NCBI GenBank assembly: GCA_963965975.1
Contig: OZ014414.1
Coordinates: 62,001-126,000 of the forward strand
Origin: Xestospongia bergquistia
Lineage: Eukaryota > Porifera > Demospongiae > Haplosclerida > Petrosiidae
Direction: 5' to 3'
Length of the DNA: 64,000 nt
A model generated the notes under the pieces. That model worked only from the letters and a program-made list of their open reading frames with translations. It did not search any database and had not been told where the DNA came from. Made by a program: the position numbers and the translations under genes. This document shows, in pieces, positions 36,927-48,561 of the stretch (its first letter is position 1; every line of letters starts with the position of its first letter).

Positions 36927-39787
36927 TTAATTAAGACCAGTGTTTGTGGGAGAGGTCTCAATGGGAATGGTTTCAGGTAATTTGCCACAATTCACATTAT
37001 CTTTAAGCGTCATTGAAATCAAAGGATCTGCATCTTGACTGAGACGCTCAATCAAAACATAACCATTTCCATCATTTTCAACCTTCTTAGTAACATTTCT
37101 AGCTTTGTCACTCACATAACTCCCACCTCCTCCACCACCACGCCCACCACCTCCACCAGAAAACCCTCCTCCTCCCCCACCTCCCAGGAAACCAACACCT
37201 CCACCTCCACCATAACCTCCACATTGTCCACCTTCTAGACCTTCATTGTAACATTTAGCAGTTTTAGCACTTTTATTAAAACCAGCTCCGCCATGACCCC
37301 AACAAGGTCCTTGATAAGAAGTCAAGTCAGCATCCATACCAGGTAACCCCTCTCGTCCTCCTTTGCCATGCTCTTTCCCACGTCCATCTGTGCCTGAAGG
37401 CTCTAAACTTGCATCACATCCATCCTCATCCTGGTCATCATATCCTCGAGTTCCTCCACCCCCTCCAGCTACAACAAGGAGATTTTCAACTTTAGCAGAA
37501 GTGCCTTCACGTATTAAAACAAATGTCCCTCCCCCACCTCCTGAGTGACCCTCTGGTCCCATTTGTGACATCCCGCCAACAGCCACTTCAATTCTATCAT
37601 TGACTTGAAGATTAAAAACAGCTGAGATCACAGCACCTCGTCCACCTTTGAATTCCTTGCCTCCGTCAGCAGCTTTAGCACCTGCAGAAGTAATACGATA
37701 CTCACCAGTCTCTGGTATCATTATAGATACTTTTTCACCAGTAAATGCAATACGCACAGGAAATCCTTCAAAACGACCAGTAATACTTTTACTCCACATA
37801 CCCCAACCAGCAATACTACGAGAACGAACTCTAAAACGGTATCGATATCCCGGATATAAATCATTCATCACATGAGCTTGAGCTTTGCCTGATTTGGGTA
37901 CAACCATAGGTTTAGTTTTATGGATACTATCAATAGGGCCAGTATTATTAGGACTTGGTGGGCGTCCATCAGGGACATGCTCATATTCAATTTCATACTG
38001 ATTAACATTAACTTCGGTAGCATAAGAAGGTAACGCCCACGATAATTGAGGTAAAGTCGATTGCTGATGCGGCACTTTATGACATACTAAATTTTGAGGG
38101 ACAGGACCACCCCCAACAGCTCCGTGGTTAGACAGTTCTTGATCCATATTAGTTCGGAAAAAACATGGAATATCACCAGGGGCAACAGGCCTTAAAAGGC
38201 TACTGTCTTCAATCACCATAAAATTCATAACTCCATCCATAACATGAGCATAGCCACGAAGGAAATCAGCATTAGGTTTTTGTAGTAGCGACTTCAGATT
38301 TTCATGATGGCCGCTCAAGACTCCAGAGTGATGAAGTATGCTTTGTTTTTGCCTCTCAATATTTTCTTTTCGACTTGCATACTAAATAAATAAAATAAAT
38401 AAAATATATTGATATGATAATTTGCTAACCTCTTCTTCAACTCGATGGATTAGTGCTTGTTGACGCTGCTGCAAAACTTCAGCTAATTTTGAAAACTCAG
38501 CCAATATGGCCACTTTAGCAGCACTAGCAGATTCTGATAACTTGAATAACATCATTTCTAATTCTCTTTGTGTATCATGAAGCGACTTCATTGTGTTATT
38601 ACAATGATAGTTAACTTTTCCTGCACGAACCCTCATACGTTCTGCAGCGTCCTCAACATGAAGAAATCCTGGAGCTTTTTCATTCCAGTCTATTTCTTTC
38701 TGACACTGAATACAAGCAAACTGGTTTGTCTTCTCGGAATAATGCGTAGCTATTGTTCCAGCATGACGGGAACACATTATCGTAAAATCATATTCTTGTA
38801 AAGGGACCCTACGATGAAGTCTTACAGGTTTAAAAGCTCGGTCATGTTCTAGTTTATCACAATCACTACAAAATTTAACACCTAAAGGTGAACAGGATAC
38901 ACATACGACAGATGCAGGTGCGAGACAACACGCTTCACAATAATCATTTTGAGGTTCAGGTTGTGGTTGACTCACAACAGCTAACATATCTAATATACCA
39001 TAATTAATAGGGATACGAGAAACTTCGGAAAATGTGACTCTGGTACTTGTAGAACAAAAAGGACAAAGTATAGCATCATTACGTAAACATTGACTTAAAC
39101 ATGAATGACAAAATGTATGTCCACAATTTAAAACACGAGGTACTCGATCAGGAGCTAATCCATAATCCAATGTGCAGATACTGCATTCTAAAAATATGCC
39201 AGTTGGCTAGAGTAAGGATATAATATTAAGATAAGCAAGGGAATCCACCTATGACATATGATGTGGACATATAGAAAACTATAAAATGCTTTATAAGGTA
39301 GTATTACTTAATAAGTTATGATTTATATTGTATGGGTTTATCATTATCAGGTTGTCTATGCTCCGCCTATTTATATTACTTGAGGGCAATAGCTATATAT
39401 ATCATGTACATATATAGTAGTGTATTGTATTAATGTAGTAATTTGAAATAGTAAAGTCTGGAGTGACAATAATGATGTGGGCGTAAATAACACTAAATTT
39501 AGACCAAACTGAAATAAATAGTGTAGTATGGAAGTCATTCCTATCTTGAAAAAAAATTGACATTTCTTAAAAGCACTTGAGATATGATATTCAAAAACAA
39601 TTATTACATTAAATTTACTATAAAACGTTCTCTCAAACATCATTGTAACTTGTAAGAACAGTCATTTTAAACAATACTTTATAACAAAACTAAACATTCA
39701 TACAATTGATATTTATTATAACAAAGTAATTTCTATCACTTTGTATATTGTCTAGTTACTTACGACAATTCCTTGATTAGTCGTCAT
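36927..39787 (-). CDS. TRIM-like RING/B-box/coiled-coil/FN3 protein with ALK-type glycine-rich domain (copy 2)
   Basis: Three in-phase exons, 39764-39787, 38430-39206 and 36927-38381, give about 751 residues. A tiny first exon encodes MTTNQGIV and joins PTGIFLECSICTLDYG, restoring the complete RING (CSIC ... CGHTFCHSC ... CPFC). Then come B-box-like zinc modules (CEACCLAPASVVCVSC, CSRHAG), a coiled coil, an FN3 domain (PGYRYRFRVRSRSIAGWGMWS) and a C-terminal Gly-rich domain with AGGGGGTRGYDD, CWGHGGAG and the GGGGGRGGGGGGSYV tail shared with copy 1. Domain order matches the convergent neighbour, so the two arose by duplication and inversion. Their coding sequences have clearly diverged. Probable cytosolic E3 ubiquitin ligase. 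The start rests on the microexon ATG, which splices in phase; without it the RING would lose its first cysteine pair. Confidence 0.88.
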
Positions 39788-40056
39788 ATTGAATAAATTG
39801 CCAGCCAAATACGTTAGTTAAAGCTGCCAGGGTGTCTGATCTTGTCCCCTACTGATGTAACCTCTCGCCTCCCAGACTTTCCTGCGCATGCGCATAGTTC
39901 TTGGGGAGGAGAGTATGCTGAGTTAATTAATTTATCTCCATTATTATTTCCATACAAAATTTAGAATGTTTCCCAGTATACGAGTTTGTTCTTTTCCGTA
40001 TACTATGACCTTTTGTACTTGAACATCGTTCCAACACCCCCTCATATAAAGAAGAC
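39788..40056. promoter_or_regulatory. Divergent promoter with NRF1-like site
   Basis: 269 bp between the start codons of RING/Gly-rich copy 2 and phosphofructokinase. The perfect palindrome TGCGCATGCGCA at 39883-39894 matches the NRF1 consensus, a common activator site of TATA-less animal promoters and of energy-metabolism genes. Function is inferred. Confidence 0.55.
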
Positions 40057-42567
40057 ATGGCAAGTTCTAATCGCAGAAGCTTGACAAAACGTGTTTCATT
40101 TCATTCTCAACTTACTGACGGAGGCCAAAAACCAACTGAAAAATGTTTAGCTGTTCTTACAAGTGGAGGAGACTCTCAAGGAATGAATGCAGCTCTGAGA
40201 GGTGTGGTAAGAATAGCTATTTATAAGGGAATGAAAGCCTTTTTAGTTTATGAGGGTTACAAAGGTCTGGTTGAGGGAGATGACCATATCCAGGAGTGTC
40301 GGTGGGGCTCCGTTTCATACATTTTACATCGGGGTGGGACTGTTATTGGGACAGCACGTTGCAAAGAGTTCAGGGAACAAGAAGGTCGGCTGAAAGCTGC
40401 CGAAAACCTTATAAAAAAGGGTATTAATAATTTAGTTATTATCGGAGGAGATGGAAGTTTAACTGGCGCTAATATTTTTAAAAGTGAATGGAATGAGTTA
40501 CTTGATAAACTCCTTGAACAAGGCCGTATCACTTCAGAACAAGCGGACGATTTCCCCTACTTAAATATTGTGGGTTTAGTTGGTTCTATTGATAACGATA
40601 TGTCTGGTACTGACATGACCATTGGCACTGACTCCGCTCTACATCGTATTGTTGAGGCAATGGACTGCCTTTCCAGCACTGCTTCAAGTCATCAGAGAAG
40701 CTTTGTTATGGAAGTAATGGGAAGACACTGTGGATATTTGACGTTAATGGCCGGTATTGCAGGTGGTGCAGACTGGATACTTATCCCGGAGAATCCTCCA
40801 AGACCTGGATGGGAGGAGGCAATGTGTGCGAAGTTAGAGCAATGTCGAGAACTTGGAAGACGACTTAACTTTGTGTTAGTTGCTGAAGGAGCTGTTGACA
40901 TGAATAACAAAAAGATAACACCTCAGTACGTCAAAGAAGTCATCGAGTCTAACCTAGGTTATGATACTCGTATTACAGTTCTGGGGCACGTTCAACGTGG
41001 GGGCAAACCCTCAGCTTATGACAGAGTGTTAGGGTCTAGAATGGGAACAGCAGCTGCACTAGTACTAACACGAGCTGAAGGGGAAATTGATCCTGTTATG
41101 ATCGCGATACAAGGAAATGAAATTGTCGAGACACCACTTATGGAATGTGTTAACAAGACCCGCAGTATTGACAAAGCTTTGAAAGAATGTCAGTTTGATC
41201 GAGTACGTGAGCTTCGTGGACAAGGTTTCCTAAATAACATCAAAATATTGAAAAAGCTTGAAGCATGCTCAGGTCCAGAATGTAAAGATGACACTTTCTC
41301 CGATACTCCTAATTACACAATAGCTGTGATGAATGTTGGTGCCCCAGCTTGTGGTACCAACAGTTGTACTCGATCTTTCGTTCGCTTACTTTTATATCAC
41401 AACCATACAGTACTTGGTATTCATGAAGGTTTTGTTGGATGTGTCAAAGGAAATATTGAAAAGATGACTTGGTCTGGGGTCAGCGAATGGGGCTCTTTGG
41501 GTGGATCCAATTTGGGAACAAATCGTATTCGACCAACAGATGATACTCTGCCAAAAATAGCAGCAAAGTTTGAAGAATATGGTATTCAAGGTCTACTTGT
41601 GATTGGAGGATTTGAAGCATTTGAGAGTATTTTAGTGCTCGAAGGAGCTCGTTCAAAGTATCCAGCATTTCGTATCCCTATTCTCCAAGTTGCCGCTACT
41701 GTTAGTAACAATGTACCAGGTACTGAATATAGTTTAGGATGTGATACGGCACTTAATGTCATTGTATCCGCTTGTGATGTGTTGAAACAGTCCGCTACTG
41801 CTAGTAGAAAAAGGGTTTTTGTTGTCGAAACTATGGGGGGTTACTGTGGTTACCTAGCAACTATGGGAGGTCTTGCAGGAGGTGCTGACAGTGCTTATAT
41901 TTTTGAGGAACCTTTTAGTCTCTCAGATTTACAGCGTGACCTTGATTTTTTAGTAGGAAAATTTCGTGAAGGTTATCTTGAACGAGGTATTATTATTCGC
42001 AATGAAAATTGTAATGAAAATATAACAACAGAATTTATGACACAAATGTTATCTGAAGAAGGAAAGGAATTCTTTATTTCAAGAAGTAATGTACTAGGTC
42101 ATCTTCAGCAAGGAGATCGTCCTACTCCGTTTGACCGTATACTTGGTTCCAAGTATGCCTCACATGCTGTGTCACACCTTCTCTCTCAAATTACTGCTTA
42201 TGCTGATAGCGAAGGAGGCTTGAATGTCTCTACTCCTGATACTGTCTGTGTTTTGGGACTCATAGGAATTCAATATGTTGCCACACCTGTCTCTACCTTA
42301 AAGGAATCCAGTGATATGGTACACCGTATTCCTAAAGAACAATGGTGGATGCAGCTCCGCCCACTAGTTCGTGTTCTTTCGCGACATGTTGAACTTAGTT
42401 TCAGTGGCGAGACTCATCGTGAGAAATCTCAAGAGGCACTTGATACTGATCTAAATACTGAGAAGAGTTCAAGTCTGTTTCAAGGCAAACACCAATGGGT
42501 ACCTCCCCTAATAATGATTGGACTAATTATGGGGATGACCCTTTTAGCTAGTTTCAATAAGATATGA
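40057..42567 (+). CDS. PFK: ATP-dependent 6-phosphofructokinase with hydrophobic C-terminal tail
   Basis: A single uninterrupted exon encodes 836 residues with the tandem-duplicated eukaryotic PFK fold. It phosphorylates fructose 6-phosphate to fructose 1,6-bisphosphate, the committed step of glycolysis. The N-half has the ATP-site LTSGGDSQGMNAALR and IIGGDGSLTGA, and the catalytic SIDNDMSGTDMTIGTDSA. GHVQRGGKPSAYDR contributes to substrate binding. The C-half repeats the motifs in modified form (GAPACGTNSCTRSF, TVSNNVPGTEYSLGCDTA), as expected for the regulatory half. Unusually, the protein ends with a ~60-residue extension carrying WVPPLIMIGLIMGMTLLA, a plausible single transmembrane tail a few residues from the stop. 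Lack of introns is also unusual in this window. Enzyme identity is firm; membrane anchoring is inferred. Confidence 0.95.
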   Translation: MASSNRRSLTKRVSFHSQLTDGGQKPTEKCLAVLTSGGDSQGMNAALRGVVRIAIYKGMKAFLVYEGYKGLVEGDDHIQECRWGSVSYILHRGGTVIGTARCKEFREQEGRLKAAENLIKKGINNLVIIGGDGSLTGANIFKSEWNELLDKLLEQGRITSEQADDFPYLNIVGLVGSIDNDMSGTDMTIGTDSALHRIVEAMDCLSSTASSHQRSFVMEVMGRHCGYLTLMAGIAGGADWILIPENPPRPGWEEAMCAKLEQCRELGRRLNFVLVAEGAVDMNNKKITPQYVKEVIESNLGYDTRITVLGHVQRGGKPSAYDRVLGSRMGTAAALVLTRAEGEIDPVMIAIQGNEIVETPLMECVNKTRSIDKALKECQFDRVRELRGQGFLNNIKILKKLEACSGPECKDDTFSDTPNYTIAVMNVGAPACGTNSCTRSFVRLLLYHNHTVLGIHEGFVGCVKGNIEKMTWSGVSEWGSLGGSNLGTNRIRPTDDTLPKIAAKFEEYGIQGLLVIGGFEAFESILVLEGARSKYPAFRIPILQVAATVSNNVPGTEYSLGCDTALNVIVSACDVLKQSATASRKRVFVVETMGGYCGYLATMGGLAGGADSAYIFEEPFSLSDLQRDLDFLVGKFREGYLERGIIIRNENCNENITTEFMTQMLSEEGKEFFISRSNVLGHLQQGDRPTPFDRILGSKYASHAVSHLLSQITAYADSEGGLNVSTPDTVCVLGLIGIQYVATPVSTLKESSDMVHRIPKEQWWMQLRPLVRVLSRHVELSFSGETHREKSQEALDTDLNTEKSSSLFQGKHQWVPPLIMIGLIMGMTLLASFNKI

Positions 42568-42743
42568 AGAACAATGTAGTGTGATTGTTATCTGAACAAT
42601 GATATAGTGAATACAACAATAAAGTATTGTATCTAAAAACCACAAATTAAACATTCATAGAATGATAGAAAAGACAACAATAATTCTTCTTTTATCTAAA
42701 CAATAATTAGGGCATAAATTATTTAATTTTAAAGGGGTTTAAC
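42568..42743. other. Convergent 3' UTR spacer
   Basis: Short gap between the PFK stop and the eIF2-gamma stop. AATAAA near 42619 is a likely PFK poly(A) signal. Confidence 0.4.
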
Positions 42744-44869
42744 TCAAGAATCATTGGGTTCTGTCGGGGGTCGATATACAGTCCCTCTTCTAATTTGACC
42801 CCACCCTATTAATCTGTAATATTAATTAATTAAAAGTCAATATTACAGGGGGTTTACCTCCAATGTTTTTCTACCCTACGAGACAAAGCAATCTTTTCTC
42901 CTACTTCAGTACAAACTGGTTGAGTTAGAGCTATTTTAGCTAAATCAGCTTTAACAGCACTAACTTTACCACCAGTACTAAGAGAACCAATGTTAACCAT
43001 TAGTACCTCATTTTTACTAAGTTTTTGAACCTACAAAAAAAAGGAGTTACAAATGGTTATTGTATTCATTAGATGTTTGCTAGTCTAGAGATTATTAATG
43101 GAACGTCATTGTGTTAGTAATTGATGCTTAACTAGTTTAGAGGTTACTAACCAGTATTTCATACCTTGGCTCCTTTTTTATCTCCTTCTGTTCTCACTCC
43201 AAGTAGTCGTCGCAACAAGAAATAAGAGATTTCTAATTCAATATAAATATCAGGTAAAGCACCAACAGCTCCTAAAACTTGTCCAACCAGTCTGTCCGCT
43301 CGACAGAGAGTAGGATCAATTTTAGTTCCCACCCCTACAATTAGATACCATCAGTTTCTCATCAAATGAATCACTAACCTATGAGACCACCAGGGACAGC
43401 ATATTGGAGTTCATTTTGTTCTGCAAAGAGAGACACTATTCGAGACATGATTGGCTGACAAAGGATTTTTCCATCCTCAGTTCTAGATACAATACCAGGA
43501 CGTACTTCAATTTCTTGATTAACCTAATAGTATATTAGTCATAATTACTAGGGGTCATTATATTCTTACTCTTAAGACTCCCTTCAAAATACTACCACCA
43601 GCCACACCTCCTTTTAATTCATCTACTTCGGCTCCAGGTTTATTTACATCAAATGATCGAATAACTAATTAATTAATTAATAATAATAATTATAGGAGCT
43701 TACTCACCAATAAGACGTGGCTCTGAGGTAAAGTCTCTAAGTGGTATCGGTATTTTCTTAACAATATATTCACAAACAACTTCAATGTTATATTTTAATT
43801 GAGCTGAGATAGGTACAATAGGAGCACCTTCTGCTACTGTACCTGACATCAAAAAATCAAAGTTATTTTAGTAACAGGACACTATTTGTACCTTGAACAA
43901 ATTTGAGTATTTCTTGATATTGATCTTTCGCTTGTGTGTCTCGTATCAAGTCGATTTTATTTTGAAGAATAATGATATGTTTTAATTTCATAATTTCAAT
44001 AGCAGCTAAGTGTTCTGAAGTCTGAGGTTGAGGACATGACTCATTACCAGCTATGATACTATTCTTAGAACTTGTTATAATAAGTGTGTAACTCTAACCT
44101 ATTAATAGTAAAGCAGCATCCATTACAGCTGCTCCATTTAACATGGTTGCCATAAGAATATCGTGACCAGGACAATCCACAAATGATACGTGACGCCATA
44201 ATCGAAAATGACCCTAAATAAAATTAATAAAAAGTGGGTGTGGCTTCTATTTACTTTGCACCCTGGAGTATCACAAGGGAACACATCCGGTTTAGTACTA
44301 CTATCAGAACGATAACAACCAGGTCGTGGACATCGATCATTATCACATTTATAAATCTATTAATGTGTGTGCTTAATTGATTATAATAATAGGGTGTGAC
44401 TTACTTTAGCATTTGCATATCCCAATTTAATTGTAATATTTCTTACTAATTCGTTCTTAAAACGTACAGTCTATATAAATATATCACTATAAAAATAGAC
44501 CATTTCTCATTACTTACTTGTACGCCAGATATAGCTTTCACTACAGTAGACTTACCATGAGCTACATGGCCAATAGTACCTATATTAATAGTAGCCTGTC
44601 GACTGATAACTTGTGGTGTCAATGGATTTAATTCTGACACATCCTAAAGTGGGTGGAGTTAGCAAAGAGGTTCTCAATCTTAGAAAAGCATTCATATATA
44701 TTTACTAAAGTCTAATATACACTAATAAATAACACATGTATTTAACAGGACATGGTTCAAAATAGGATGATGAAATATCACTTACTAATGTAGACAAGTC
44801 TTGCTTAGCTAGATGAGGTTGTGGTGATTCATTTGTCACCTCAGGGGTTAGAGCTCCTTCTGATGACAT
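42744..44869 (-). CDS. EIF2S3: Translation initiation factor eIF2 gamma subunit
   Basis: Roughly eleven exons encode a full-length eIF2-gamma, the GTPase that delivers initiator Met-tRNA to the 40S subunit. The first exon 44786-44869 ([11 protein letters not shown]) joins the second at 44643 in phase. Visible motifs: P-loop [17 protein letters not shown]; switch segment [19 protein letters not shown]; Zn-knuckle [16 protein letters not shown]3 [15 protein letters not shown]4 NKID in ILQNKIDLI; domain [17 protein letters not shown]; and the C-terminal [14 protein letters not shown]. An ATG at 44917 lies in frame upstream and would add 16 residues, but MSSEG fits the family's usual start. It is divergent from CHORDC1, with a 138-bp shared promoter. 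Confidence 0.95.
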
Positions 44870-45007
44870 ATTTAAAATGTTCAATTGAAGGAACTCATGA
44901 AAGAAACTTCTCTTCAAGTGAGGTTTCCGCGACCACTGCCTTTACACGTGCTCACGTGAACACGCCCCTAACATAATAAAAATTCTAGCATCAATCTTGT
45001 CTCCGAT
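44870..45007. promoter_or_regulatory. Divergent promoter with paired E-boxes
   Basis: Only 138 bp separate the eIF2-gamma and CHORDC1 starts. It contains two closely spaced CACGTG palindromes (44945-44950 and 44953-44958), the second within TCACGTGA, plus a short GC-rich CGCCCC. USF/MYC/TFE-type factors bind such sites. No TATA box is evident. Confidence 0.55.
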
Positions 45008-46116
45008 ATGACTGAAATCTTGTGCTATAATAAAGGTTGTGGAAAGACATTCAAAGAAGAGGAAAATAATGATGGTAAGGTCTCTTCTATTTAACTGTTT
45101 CTAATAATATACATGTACATTTAGATACCTGTACTTACCATCCAGGGGTGCCAGTATTTCATGATGCTTTGAAGGTAACTATATTAATGTCCATCTATAT
45201 AATGATCTATGTGTCCATTATAGGGTTGGTCTTGTTGTAAAAAGAGGAGTACTGATTTTACAGATTTTTTAAATATTCCAGTTAGAATTATCATAAATCA
45301 TGTTAAATTAATTATTAATTTACCAATAGGGTTGTACTCGTGGTAAACACAATCCAGTCAAACCAGTTGAACCAGAACGGACAATCATACAACCATTAGC
45401 AAAAGGAGAAGTAAGTATTATATAACATTACATAATGTAAGTCATGTGACTGTCAGGTGATTGAAGTAAAAGCACCAACTCCAAAACCTAAAGTACCAAT
45501 AGAACGACCCCCGTATGTGAAACCACACCCACTAATAATATTAATAGCATCTTTTTTAGTGATGATGAACCATTTGTTAAATTAAAAGTTATAATATCTA
45601 ATTCATTGAAAGCTGCATTGGCAAGACTTAAAAAACAACAAGAAGAAAATAAAGATATTCCTCATACATCTGAAGCAACTGATTCCTCAACTAGTAGTAC
45701 TGAGGTTGCCATAGGAACTGAATGTAAACATGGTGGCTGTCAAACAGTAAGTATCTATAATTATTACTATATAATTATTAATTACTGTATTAGACTTATA
45801 TTGGACCAGATTCTGATCTATCTGATTGTCAGCATCATCCTGGTATACCTATATTTCATGAAGGGTTAGCCCCTCATTAATTAGTATATAATAAAGTTGT
45901 TTATTAGGTACAAGTTTTGGTCATGTTGTCGACGTCGTACATCAGATTTTAATGAATTTTTGAGACAAGAAGGTTGTAAAACTGGTGTTCATTTATGGCA
46001 CACTGATGAGGTGGGTGGAGTCATCTATTTGTTTAATTTGTAATGTTTTTCCTTTTTTAAAACAGAAAGATATCCCAACAAGGTAATTTACTTGTGAAGG
46101 TAACTTTGGCATTCTT

Positions 46117-46156
<40 letters not shown>

Positions 46157-46644
46157 GATACGACTGGCATCAAACTGGTTCACAAGTAGTAATATCAGTT
46201 TTCTCAAAATGTGCAGTGCCTGAAGAATGCTATTTTACAGCTAACTCCACTAATGTAAGTATAACATTATTGTCTTCCTCAAATATAATAAATGTAACAT
46301 GTACACACAATAGGTAGTAGGCAAATAACTACCATTATTATAAAATTACTTAATAAACATTTATTGTGATGATTTTGGTTTTTATTTTTTTATTACAGGT
46401 TAAAGTGATCATTATGTACGAGGGAGGAAAACGTACATTTGAAAAGACGTGGCATCTTGAAGGAGTAAGTACCCAAGTTATTAAATGTTTTATTAATAAT
46501 TATATTTAGGTTATTGACACCAGTAAAAGTGTAGTTGAACTTTTAGGTACTAAAGCTGAAGTGAAACTTAAAAAATCTGATGGAACACCGTGGAAATATT
46601 TAGAATTGAAACAAGTCAAGGCTAGTGATGGAGATAGCAAATGA
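45008..46644 (+). CDS. CHORDC1: CHORD domain-containing protein 1 (Hsp90 co-chaperone)
   Basis: A multi-exon gene starting [15 protein letters not shown]. It encodes two cysteine/histidine-rich CHORD zinc domains: the first at 45008-45360 ([19 protein letters not shown]), the second at ~45710-46010 ([18 protein letters not shown]). A C-terminal CS domain lies at ~46157-46640 ([33 protein letters not shown]). This order is specific to CHORDC1/Morgana/CHP, a co-chaperone that binds Hsp90 and regulates ROCK and centrosome duplication in other animals. A 17-nt exon (46066-46082, AAAGATATCCCAACAAG) links the second CHORD to the CS domain and keeps frame. The following intron uses a (CT)n run as its polypyrimidine tract. 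Confidence 0.93.
46121..46154. repeat. (CT)n run acting as polypyrimidine tract
   Basis: About 17 CT units directly precede the CAG acceptor at 46155-46157 in CHORDC1, so the microsatellite doubles as the 3' splice-site pyrimidine tract. Confidence 0.85.
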
Positions 46645-47003
46645 CAGTACTTTTTATAAACCATTTTATTTATTATGACAATCTGGCATTGTTTATTATA
46701 GGGGCTATGATAATAATCACATCAATATCTTGTGTACTTTGTTATTGTTAATACTTGTGACCCAGTCTGAGAAAATGGAAGTTTTGTTAATAAAACAATT
46801 TGAATGAACACTATAATTTAAATGGTAACTATTATGCGTTCACTCGAAAGTTTTTCATGAACAATACTTTCTTTCTCTCAGATTGGGTACATAATTTAAA
46901 AATAAAAGAAATGACAATACAACAAAATGATTAAGAAACTCACATGCTATTTGTCCATTTGAAAAGATACATCCATTGAAAATAGTATGATTGTCCATTT
47001 AAT
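46645..47003. other. Convergent 3' UTR spacer
   Basis: About 360 bp between the CHORDC1 and OSCP1 stops. AATAAA signals occur on the plus strand near 46790. Several TCCATTT motifs occur near OSCP1; otherwise nothing is seen. Confidence 0.45.
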
Positions 47004-48561
47004 TTATAGTGTGTCCATAAGATTCAACAAGTCATCACCTTGACAAGTACTCTCTGAATTATCTTCTAGTGCAAAGTCTTGTAATATTTGATTCATTTGA
47101 CCACTACTAGGACTCTATAATAAACAATATTATATAATGAATACTTGTACATTGTACTATGTGACAATATAGTACAATAAATGTTTATTAATACAAGATG
47201 TTCTAAAGATAAATAATATTATATAATAAATACTTGTACATTGTACTGTGTGACAATATAGTACAATAAATGTTTATTAATACAAGACCATATTTGGTAA
47301 ATAAAATACAATGAATCTTTTTACCTTATACTTGGTTATTTTGATAGCCTTGTCATCTGTTGAAGTAGTAGGGATCTCTTCATCGTCAAATAAAGTTAAC
47401 TTGAAATGAGTTGATGAAGATGGCTCTTGAAATCCAATCAATAAATGTTGTAGAAAATCTAATTCAGCTTGAACTCCATCTGACTGTGTTTTCAATGACA
47501 AACTCTATCAGATTTAGGTCAAGTATTACTGTAAAAATAGTACTAACCTTGGTTTCTTCACTACTAGAGACGTGATCAATTTCTTCCCTAACCTTTTTAC
47601 TGTATCTACAGAAACCAGTCAGTCCAGTAAAACCTGTTTAACTTACAAGTTTATTCCAAGGTGAACAACACGATCACCCACAATGTCTGTAGATCCCTTC
47701 TTCTCTACATGAGTGTATTGCACAGGACAATGGATCATATCAACCCGATGACTTCCATAATGATAAACAATCTTTCCTGGGAATTCTGATCCATGAGGGA
47801 CAGCACCTCCAGTTGGGAGGGCAAAACGACCTGATTGTAACTGTATATCTTGTGATAGGAAAATGGATACCTAACAAATGGATGGATAAAAAGGGATAGA
47901 TTTTAATGGGTGTACCTTTTTACGACGATCTTGGACAAATTGTAATATTGTATGACGCAATAACATAAGCTGAGCGGAACTAAGTCGGTCATATCTCTCA
48001 ACACATTTTTGTATAGCTCTATTGACCATTTCAACATGTACATGAGATGTACCTACTAGTAAACGTAGGCCGTCCAAATGTGTTAATGTTACCATCAATA
48101 ATTCATAACCTGATTTACATCGTAGCACTTGATATTTGAAAGCCATCATCATTAAATCAAAGAGCTAAAAAATAACAAAATTTTGTTCATCTATTCATTT
48201 TTTGAAGATGATCATGTGACTCTTACCTTCTCCATAGCATCACGGTTAAGCTTCAAAATGGAAGAATGTGCTAGTTTAGTAAAGTTTGTCTTCAATCTTT
48301 GTTTTGTTGTCATTGGTTGAGGAGTGAAGAGAGATGAGAGAACTGGTTCACTTAAAAAATGTTTGACAATATCTTGCATAACTAGAGAAAAGGTATAACT
48401 GATGAGGCTGGTAGGCAGATAGCATTGTAATGACCACAAAGTTTCTTACTTTTTCTCTCTTTATCTCCGGAAATACCTTGATCTTCAAGTCGTTGGTCGA
48501 GAATATACAACATTTCTACGCCCAAGTTAATGTAAAGACAAGGTAGTGTGTGGAGGGACAT
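47004..48561 (-). CDS. OSCP1: Organic solute carrier partner 1 homologue
   Basis: About seven exons encode a typical OSCP1. It starts MSLHTLPCLYINLGVEMLYIL, matching the family start; a longer in-frame start exists at 48624. Conserved segments include LAHSSILKLNRDAMEKLFDLMMMAFKYQ, the helical VEMVNRAIQKCVERYDRLSSAQ block, the beta-rich GRFALPTGG ... GDRVVHLGINLY region, and a C-terminal GDDLLNLMDTL that parallels the family's terminal motif. OSCP1 was named for effects on organic-anion uptake in vertebrates, and has also been linked to ciliary or stress roles. No transmembrane segment is visible, so it should be soluble. Both termini are present, so the gene is complete. An ~89-bp duplication lies in its last intron. 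Confidence 0.9.
47124..47287. repeat. Tandem duplication (~89-bp period) in OSCP1 intron
   Basis: Sequence at ~47124-47198 recurs at ~47213-47287 with very few changes; shared words include TACTTGTACATTGTACT and GTGACAATATAGTACAATAA. It is confined to the intron before the last exon. Confidence 0.85.

Noticed and set aside
36025-37548. Pro/Ser-rich antisense ORFs
   Set aside because: They are reverse-strand readings of glycine codons in the two Gly-rich domains.
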